Shown in pieces: positions 56,253 through 64,000 of a stretch of 64,000 nt of DNA. Origin of the DNA: Rosellinia necatrix. Taxonomy: Eukaryota; Ascomycota; Sordariomycetes; Xylariales; Xylariaceae. The position numbers and the translations under genes were made by a program. The first letter of the stretch is position 1. The number at the start of each line of letters is the position of its first letter. The notes beneath the pieces were generated by a model, which was not told where the DNA came from, did no database searches, and worked only from the letters and a program-made list of their open reading frames with translations. The stretch spans positions 3,757,001 through 3,821,000 of the forward strand of contig JAGYVD010000004.1 in the NCBI GenBank assembly GCA_021209875.1. Reading direction: 5' to 3'.

Positions 56253-57737
56253 ATGTCTGAACGCAAAGTATTGTCAGTCACCCCCCTTTTCCCTTGAAAT
56301 ATTGTTTGCGCTAACCACAATACAGGACCAAATACTACCCTCCAGACTGTGAGTATTGCCGGCAGCCCCTACCTCAACGTTTTGGTTGTCTCCGGATTGG
56401 CGTTCCTGGTCCGGCCGACCGGAACAACCCCCCGGCTCCGCGAGGCAACCTCAAAGGGGGAAACCGCTGACTTTTGTTTCGCTCTAAGTTGATCCTAGTG
56501 CGATCGAGCGGTAAGTAACCATCCCATACAATGACGATATTTGCGCCCTTCAAGGATTCACCGAGTTAGTTTACTGACTCCGATATTAAAGTGTTCGCAA
56601 ACCGAAGGCAACCGGCCCGAAAGTCCAGACTGTCAGGTTGATGGCACCATTGTAAGCCCCTGTCCACTCGCCCTCACTCCTACTTTACTCCGTTACTAAT
56701 GGTGTGTAGTTCTATGAAGTGCCTGCAGTGTGGCGAATATATCTACAGAGGTCGAAAGTTTAAGTAGGTCATATTGAGTGCCAGGTCTTCTGGGGGTATC
56801 AAGAGTATATAAGCAGTGTTTACTGACTTCGTGTCCAGTGCTCGAAAGGAGACCCCGCCCGACGAGAAATATCTCGGTATCCAAATCTTCCGCTTTTATA
56901 TCAAAGTGAGCTGAACCCAAAGCCGTGTTCCACCCCTCGACCAAGAATTATGGAGCCATGATATTTACATCATTACTAACACTGCCCTAGTGCACACGAT
57001 GCTCAGCTGGTAAGTCACTCTCGGAGTTATTTTCCTATTTCCGGCCCAAAATCATACTCACAATCTTCCTGTGGTCTCAAAGGCACTTAGAGGTCACACC
57101 TTGGGTGGCGATTACTGACCCAGTACTAGAAATATGCTTTAAGACGGACCCGAGGAATAATGACTACGCATGTGAGCGAGGTGCCAAACGGAATACGGAG
57201 CCATGGCGCGTAGGACGGGAAGAGACAGATGAAGAACGACTCGACCGGCTAGAGAAAGAAGAGGAGGAGCGCGACGCGATGGTAGAACTCGAGACCAAGA
57301 CGGTGGACGCGAAGCGCGAGATGGCCGTCGCCGACGCTCTGGACGAGATCCGAACGCGCAATGCGCGCCTCGAGCGTGCGGACCGAGACGGCGTGGAGGC
57401 AGGCATTGCTACCGTCGTCGACAACGATGCCGAACGCCAGGAGAGAGAAGATGCGGAAGCCGCGCGACGTGCTTTTGCATTAAGAAAAGGGCTAGACGAC
57501 ATGATTATGGAGGAAGCCATCGACGACGGTGGGCCCGCAGACACGGCTCCCACGTCAGAACTACCACTGGACACAAATGGAAACGCGACAAAACCCGACA
57601 CGGCTCCAATTACCCGCTTAGAGCCAGGGGGAGAGGTGTCCACTGACATGCCGCCACCGTCTTTCAAGCGTATCATCAAGAAGAAGAAAAATCACTCGGC
57701 ACTCCTGGGCATTAAGAAAAAACCGTCACTGGTTTAA
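56253..57737 (+). CDS. YJU2: splicing factor Yju2 (Cwc16/CCDC94), 290 aa
   Basis: Eight exons join in frame: 56253-56272, 56326-56348, 56489-56510, 56592-56651, 56710-56763, 56839-56905, 56991-57009 and 57130-57737. Seven introns fall in the first 880 bp and four exons are 19-23 bp. The rebuilt N-terminus is the family hallmark: MSERKVLTKYYPPDFDPSAI, then GPKVQTVRLMAPFSMKC, CGEYIYRGRKFNARKE, EKYLGIQIFRFYIKCTRCSA and KTDPRNNDYACERGAKRN. Four Cys in two CxxC pairs bind zinc. Yju2 enters the spliceosome with the NTC and promotes the first (branching) step. The C-terminal half is an acidic/basic coiled coil followed by a short Lys-rich end (KRIIKKKKNHSALLGIKKK). The heavy intron load in a splicing factor is noted. 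Confidence 0.95.
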
Positions 57738-60700
57738 CGGGAGGTCAGGGATAGCTGAGGCGGCATGCCATAGTGGGAAACTTTTATGATTTACGTAGCA
57801 TAGCAAACAGGCAAGACAAGCAAATAAGCGGAGCAGGTGTTATTCGGGCTGTTGACCATTCCGAGGTCGTGGAAATTCACCGCGTTCCTCGCTATCTAGC
57901 ATTATACTATTTGATTGATTCATGATTTATATACAGTACGAATCCAACCAGGTATATTCCCCCATGGCATTAAGGCCACACAGAATGAGGTGGGGTAAAA
58001 GACTTGGATCTTCTCCATGTGAGGCTCTAGAATGCACACTTATTCCCCATACCCCCGCTCCCCACAGAAGTCTTTGACAAAGCGCGCTGATGGCCAGTCA
58101 CTAGATCTGGTCGACCGAAACAGCAACGCCTTTTAACAAGCATGGCCTATTGACAGAGGTGTGTGTGTAGATGCGTTAGGTCATATTATCTCCATGTCCT
58201 TGCACACAATCGAACATGATATGTAATGTGGATCAACATGACAAGGACTTATTACAGATTAGTCAAATTGACATGTATCCTAAACAATACTCATCACCTG
58301 TACAGAGGTATTCGATGGCAACGCATGATGATATCTGTATTCCGTAATTTTACGATTGTGTTGAGCCATCCCCAGATACATGAATTTGTTATTTCGACGT
58401 AGTTGTGTTTCGCTAGCCTCTATACGCCATTTGCCCGTGTCGTATATTCGTTCAGTCCTCGAACGCCTCGCTGAAATCAATCCCAAAACCAAAATCCGCG
58501 TTCCGCGTTGTCGCCGGATTATCCGTGTACACAAATCGTTTCTTCCAAGACACCACACATTGATGACATATCTATCCAGTTGTATCTTGTATGTGTCGTC
58601 TGAGAGTTGACCTTGTAGAGAACGGCCAAGACGGGGCATCCGCTCCGTGCGCTGGAATTCGTGTGAAAAGCTTTCAGGACCGAGGTAAATTTGAATGGCC
58701 CGTCGATGTACCATTCGGCATGGTTGAGACCAGCGGACTGTGTGCAGGGCCACTTCGACGAGTCGAGGTCATGTTGGCTGCCTCCATCTGTCTCTTGGTG
58801 TGCGAGTGCATGGACCGTGAATAACTGGCAAGGTCAAAGGGTGGCGTCATGTTGACGGGTATGGAGATGGTGTATGCGCCTTGAGACGACATGGTGACTA
58901 CAGGGGATATCGCGAACGGTCGTGTAGATGGGTGTCGGGGCGTTCTGGTTCGCTGTGGTCGCAGTAGTATCTGACGAGACGACGATAAGACAGCAGCACA
59001 GAGAGATAGATGTAGATGTAAGTAAGTATAGACGAGGTGAAGGCCTAGCCGTAACTGGTTATGGATATAAGCTCAGAGTAATAAACTCTGGGGTGAGTGA
59101 ATAGCTGTGGGATGATATGAAATCAGGATGGGATGGGAGTAAGTGCAAGTAGCAATGCTAGGGTCCAGTGGTTTGTTTATATGCAGAAGCAGGAGAGAGC
59201 CTGGAATCGAGCGCGAGAGGCGAAGCGGCGGACTCTGCGAGGTGGCCCCGGCTGGATCGCTGAACCAAACGCTAATTCGGACAGTCAGAGTCGTGTCCTG
59301 CTTGATACCCACCGGTGTGCATAGTGTGTGGTGCTCCAAATCTCCAGGGCAGGGCCATCCAAGGTATTCATGCGTAGATCGGCATTGAGCAGAGCTGCTT
59401 CTGGATTATACCACCTAGCAGTAGTGCACTTAGGCAGTTACTATGCGCTGCAGCAGAGACTGTAGGCGCTGTAGACAGCTGTAGGCATGTTGTGTACGGG
59501 AGATGGCCAACTATGACCAAGAGACTTGGCTGCTGGGGTCTAGGACGGTGGAGACCCAAGGCCAATCAGCACCTCCTCCCACATGGGGGGGCTCCCCACT
59601 TCTTGCCACAAGAGGAGCTGATGATGTATCCCCCCCCTGCAGTGATACTCACACTACGCACTAGTGTCAGGCCCCACAACATGTCTGTGGCCCAATAAAA
59701 GCCTCACAATGACGACCGAAATGCATGAGGGGCGCACCCATTCAGAGTACGAAAACGGTAGGACCCTGTAGATCACTTGCGGCGACTGAAGTCATCGTAT
59801 TATGTCATCTCATTGGCCATATGAAACCCTCTATCAGCCTCGGGGCGACGACGACGTGCCTCATGCCACTACGTGAACGGAATAGATGGGCGACCCACCT
59901 CTAATTGACCTCAAGCCACTCCGCACACTTCTCTAGACCTGCAATTCAGCTGGGCTACAATCTACCTGGATAGACAGTGGCTGGGTGGTGGTCCGAACGA
60001 CGCATTGGGTTTTTATGAGCCCTCCAACCTCTTCGAGGATACGTGCTCTCTGGCTAGGTAGCTTCTAGGTTAGCAAGTGAGCTGAATACCGGGATTGCAT
60101 CATAGAGGGGGGTAATGGGCTCGAAGGCCACCCGGATATGATATTTGCAATATTGTCGACCAAACGACGCTATTGAGCAAAAGGCAAGGCCATATACCGT
60201 GTTTCCCGCGAGTTTCCACATCGCATGCGGTCCTTCAGTCGAAGGGGATTGCCTCACTAGTACCGTGCTAGCCGCATCCTAGGGGAAAATACCTAGAGCC
60301 CGACCGTTTCGTTGTAGCCTGACAGAACTTAGGCCAATTGGGTTTGTCAAGCCTGCCGGCAGACGGCGTACAGTACGCAGAAAGCCTGGTGGAATAATGG
60401 GGGCATGCACGGGTGTCACGCTAGAACAGTGGGCCCGATCACCATGCCATGCACACCAGAATGACGTCAGTCGCTTTTGACTCGTCAGTGCGCTGTTCAT
60501 ACCATGTTTGCTCACATATGCAAGGCCTCTTTTTATCTTCACACCCTGGATTCCTTCCCCGGCATGGCCATAGGCAACCCATTATCAAACAGGAATAAGT
60601 TGGTATTTCTACCCTCAACATCCCTTCCTATGCTACCTACCTATGCATGCTGTGGCCCCGAAAGCAGAGCATACCTCTCGCTCCAGCCTGAGTTGGGGGA

Positions 60701-63212
60701 CCTACAGAAGAGGCGGATACCAAAGCGGGATGCTCTCGGTGCTAACGGGATAGAACCCCGGGGAACGACTGAGAAGTAAGAGCGTGTCCTGGCCGGTCCT
60801 TCGAGTCACTCGCCGCCACCAGCGCTAACCCTCGAGCCTGACCCGGTGTCTAGGGTTGACGTCCGCCGCCACGGCGGTGCTATATAATCCCGATGATGAA
60901 ATCGAAAGCCATGATTAGATCTGTAACCCACAAAATAAGTCTATTTTACGGCTGGGGACGGTGTGCCCCCGCCGTCATGACCGGCGTGGAGTACCGCCTC
61001 ATTTTGGCCTCACAGCAACCTTAGGCTTATGTATTTCCCATCGGGTCTGATCTCTCCGGCCCATACATAATCCTGTATGATGCTGATATATTTTTATTTT
61101 AAATTTAATTTTTTTTCTTCATTTCTCTCTTGCCTTGCCGCACTACCACGTGATCGCCGTATTATATAATTATTACAGCGCTCTTTTGTATTAGTCCCGC
61201 CGTGCAGATGCCATCCAACTGGTCTTTGAAACCAACAGGAACGGGATCATGCCTTGCCCTGATCCTTGACTATCACTTAATGACAGTGTCAAATCCCATT
61301 GTTAGATATATTTCTATAGGTGCCTAGTGCCTCGTCACTCCTTACTACACGCCCCATTGTCGTAGCCAAGAACACAAAGCGCGACGCAGTACAGTATATC
61401 ATACACTGCCAAGTATCAACTAACAGCTGTGGGATGACGTATTTTGCGAGATAATCGCCGTCCACAGATTGCACCCGGGCGCCATCCATTTTTGGTTCAT
61501 TCAAATTACGATAGATCTAATTGCATTCGTAAACGATTACCGATTCACTCGTTTGAGGGTGCCCCTGTCGAGGACAAGGGCGGGCGGAGGAGTTACCTAC
61601 GTACCCAGGCTAGTTAGATAGGTCTGGTACCCATTCCGCCCGTGATCTCACAACTCTAATTGTCAATGTATTCATAGGGAGCCTTGTCGTTGCCGGCCGG
61701 ATCAGCAGTCACAGCTCGACCGCCAACGACTTCGGTTTCGGGATCGCTACTTACGAAAGCCTCAAACACGACTCTTAGATAGACCGTGGCCCGTCCCACA
61801 ATTCGTTGCACACCACTACACAATGCATACTACGTAATCATCTGGGCATTGTATGGTAATCCCCGACTGTAACTGCAGGTAACTTGTTTGCGAAGAGGCA
61901 TAAACATAATCAAGAGGGACATGAACGAAAAGGTAGATTAATAGATGGAGGTGGGGGAGATAATTTAACCCACATACGGTCTTCCTTACTACTATATCGG
62001 TTCTTACTAAATGGAGGAACCCGGCATATATTCTGTTTTGGTGTTTCCAAGACTAGAGGATGTATCCACTGATTGATTCTGCTAGAATAGTGTATGTATA
62101 GCTATGCATGATCTACTCACTCACATTAGTGACTAGCCGTCGGCTAGATGGAGCTCTCTCGCCTCGAGAAGGACCCCCCACAAACCGCAACTAGATTAGT
62201 GACGCATTAGGGATATGGTACTAGACCTAAGGCGTCCATCCAGACCCTCCAGAAGTGGGAGAGGCAGCGTTAGGATGGTGACCTGTAGCTTAACCGCTAC
62301 CTTGGCCAGCAATGCGACCCGCTGCGAGCGTGGAGTTCCTCTAGATGTGAATGCGTTATGTCGTATTCGTGTATAAAAGCACTCGAATACGGTCAAATCG
62401 GCAATCTCGCAAGGAGCCATAAGTTGAGGCAACTTTCTCAAAGCCTGTTTAGATGGTCATAGACGTTACGCCAGGAACGACAATAACAACAACCGCCTCT
62501 TCCCCTCCACCGGGGTGTTGGATGGATGATCATATTCGTCGTCCCTGCGCATCACATTTTGCCCTTCACATTGAAAAGGGAGATGACCAACGTGACCGCA
62601 TACACAAACAGGTACACAGTCATCCCTGGCCGCTTGGGGCTATGATAACGCCGCCATTGTGAAACGTCGTGGGTTGGGAGGGACGTAATTCCGGCGGTGG
62701 CGAACACTAGCATCGTCATCGCACACTCGAGTACTATCTCCCCGAGCACGACCCAACCCCGCGGAACGGTGGAGGGCACGTATCCCCACGATGGTCTTCT
62801 AAGGTGAAATGCGTCTTATCGAGAAACCGGATGCTGGTTCGTCCGATCGGTGATCGGAGAGAACGTTGTTGAGATCGGCGACGATCACTATCTCGGCACC
62901 TACAACAACGTCCTTTTCCCAGCCCGGGCGTGAGTGACAAAGAAAATCATACATGCCTAATCTAGAACAACACCGTAAGTGTACTTCCGGCTTAGTTCAC
63001 AATAAGCTGAAAGCGCGATGATGGCGTTCTATGCCGAGGCCCATAAAGCTACGCGTGGTTTTCATTGTCATTCCCTACAGAAGCGGTACGAGAGTGGAGA
63101 GACTGTAATCCTCTCTCATAAGCCTATTCCTTTACATCATTCATCTTAGAGGGTCAGTGTAGACTGAGCGGTTCTCACGAATACGTACTCATTTTATTAT
63201 TTCAAACAACTT
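57738..63212. other. 5.5-kb gene-poor region
   Basis: No conserved gene is recognised apart from one possible small protein (58674-58892, listed separately). Base composition is near average, not RIP-like except for an AT-rich patch at 61080-61180. Open frames are short and overlap on both strands. One at 62552-62779 (minus) encodes two hydrophobic stretches (LECAMTMLVFATAG and VYLFVYAVTLVISLF) that could belong to a small or decayed membrane protein, but no exon structure can be built with confidence. Confidence 0.5.
58674..58892 (-). CDS. possible small protein, 72 aa
   Basis: A single frame from ATG 58890-58892 to TGA. The start MSSQGAYTISIPVNMTPPFDL followed by ASYSRSMHSHTKRQME looks like real protein sequence and, from memory, resembles small uncharacterised Pezizomycotina proteins with a SIPxN...YSRSMHxHTKRQM pattern. 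The C-terminal 30 residues are Ser/Thr-rich and non-distinctive. There is no evidence for introns. The opposite strand is also partly open (58591-58824). Confidence 0.4.
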   Translation of the reverse strand: MSSQGAYTISIPVNMTPPFDLASYSRSMHSHTKRQMEAANMTSTRRSGPAHSPLVSTMPNGTSTGHSNLPRS

Positions 63213-64000
63213 CTATGCTTCTAGCATCCGTTGCCTGTATGCCCAGTAACCTTCTCGTATGCGATCCCACTTCTCACCAAGTCGGCGCAGGCACAAGCTA
63301 GCCTTATCCTTCTCGCCGGACTCTTTGTAAATGTCGGCTAGCAAGTCCAGAGCATGCGAGCTGCGAACCTCTTCTTTATCTTCGCCCTCTCCTAGAGATA
63401 TAACGAAGGCCCCGGCAAAATCACGCACATCCCCCAACTGCCGCCCACCTTTGACAAGCACGCCGCGGAGATAATTCCAAGGACTCTGGTTTTGAGGTGC
63501 AAAGCCTATCTTCTCCTGGGCGTAGGAGATCTCGCGATCAATGATGTCGGCGGGGATCTTAGGGTCGTGCTCTGTGCCGTGCGAGTCCGCCGTGCTCCAT
63601 GTTGGGTTACTGAACACTAAGAAGAACCGATGCGACCAGGCCGAATTGTTTCGCACGTCTTTAGTGATCATTAATTCAATACTCCGCATCTCGTCTATCG
63701 ATTCCCATAAACCTAGTTTACGCACTAGATATTGCCGGTAGCTCCATACATGATAGTTCTTGGTATCCCTTGCTAGTATATCCGTTAGAAACCTATGCTC
63801 ATCGAGGGCGAGCGCGGCGACAGCGCTCTCGTCTGATTGTATAGTAGGGTAGTAGAAATCCATCAATAGCTGTCTATGATGCCAAATCTGGTAGTTCTTC
63901 AGGTGCTGAAGTGATACGTCGTTCAACCACGCTAACTCCTCCGGAATTGGGATATTCAACGCTTTTGCGATATCGAACCGATAAAGCCAGACTGTGTAGT
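63213..64000 (-). CDS. RAM2: protein farnesyl/geranylgeranyltransferase type I alpha subunit (Ram2), 5' end beyond window
   Basis: Open on the minus strand from the window edge (YTVWLYRFDIAKALNI) to a stop at 63213-63215; the N-terminal part is missing. Prenyltransferase alpha repeats are clear: NYQIWHHRQ, NYHVWSYRQ, NNSAWSHRFF and NQSPWNYLRG, with a last REGYWAYRQRML. Ram2 is the alpha subunit shared by farnesyltransferase and geranylgeranyltransferase I, which attach isoprenyl groups to CaaX proteins such as Ras, Rho and mating factors. Within the window the frame has no intron. Upstream exons must lie beyond 64000. Confidence 0.94.
   Translation of the reverse strand, partial: YTVWLYRFDIAKALNIPIPEELAWLNDVSLQHLKNYQIWHHRQLLMDFYYPTIQSDESAVAALALDEHRFLTDILARDTKNYHVWSYRQYLVRKLGLWESIDEMRSIELMITKDVRNNSAWSHRFFLVFSNPTWSTADSHGTEHDPKIPADIIDREISYAQEKIGFAPQNQSPWNYLRGVLVKGGRQLGDVRDFAGAFVISLGEGEDKEEVRSSHALDLLADIYKESGEKDKASLCLRRLGEKWDRIREGYWAYRQRMLEA

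Noticed and set aside
57164..57679. 171-codon frame antisense to Yju2
   Set aside because: Ser-rich shadow of the charged coiled coil of Yju2.

Overview
The window is nuclear DNA of a filamentous ascomycete (Pezizomycotina, most likely Sordariomycetes). The signs are dense genes with short introns (mostly 48-120 bp, often with CTAAC-like branch points), fungus-only families (Spo12, Cut12, Pet127, KRE2/MNT1, a DUF7708-NB-ARC-TPR receptor), and one AT-rich block that looks like repeat-induced point mutation (RIP). I rebuilt most genes by joining exons at GT/AG sites so that frame and conserved protein sequence both continue. Family names come from recognised motifs, not from a search.

Layout, left to right. 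1-7 kb: the 3' end of a DAO-type FAD oxidoreductase, a DHDPS-family aldolase (-) and a Gfo/Idh/MocA oxidoreductase (+), possibly a small sugar-acid catabolic group. 7-15 kb: dipeptidyl peptidase III, then a divergent pair made of an unknown protein with a C-terminal membrane segment and an NLR-type immune or incompatibility receptor. 15.5-24 kb: DRG2/Rbg2 GTPase, a Spo12-family protein, an acyl-CoA dehydrogenase, the splicing factor Cwc2 and urease accessory protein UreF. 24.6-33 kb: spindle-pole-body protein Cut12 divergent from the eIF2-alpha kinase Gcn2/CPC-3. 33.6-41 kb: an orphan protein, a long Pet127-like mitochondrial protein and a DUF7730-like protein.

41,835-48,556 is a single AT-rich LTR retrotransposon. 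It has two 169-bp LTRs, a 5-bp target duplication and no surviving ORF. 48.9-57.7 kb: a WDR83/MORG1 WD40 protein, a KRE2/MNT1 mannosyltransferase, gamma-tubulin complex component GCP5 and the splicing factor Yju2. 57.7-63.2 kb is gene-poor, with one possible small protein. The right edge cuts the alpha subunit of protein farnesyl/geranylgeranyl transferase.

Most genes are housekeeping: splicing (Cwc2, Yju2), microtubule organisation (Cut12, GCP5), translation control (Gcn2, DRG2), mitochondrial RNA (Pet127), glycosylation and prenylation. The accessory material is the NLR with its divergent membrane-protein neighbour, the possible sugar-acid genes and the RIP-affected retroelement. Two genes (ureF and the MORG1 homologue) have frame breaks inside simple-sequence tracts. 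These may be assembly errors or real lesions.
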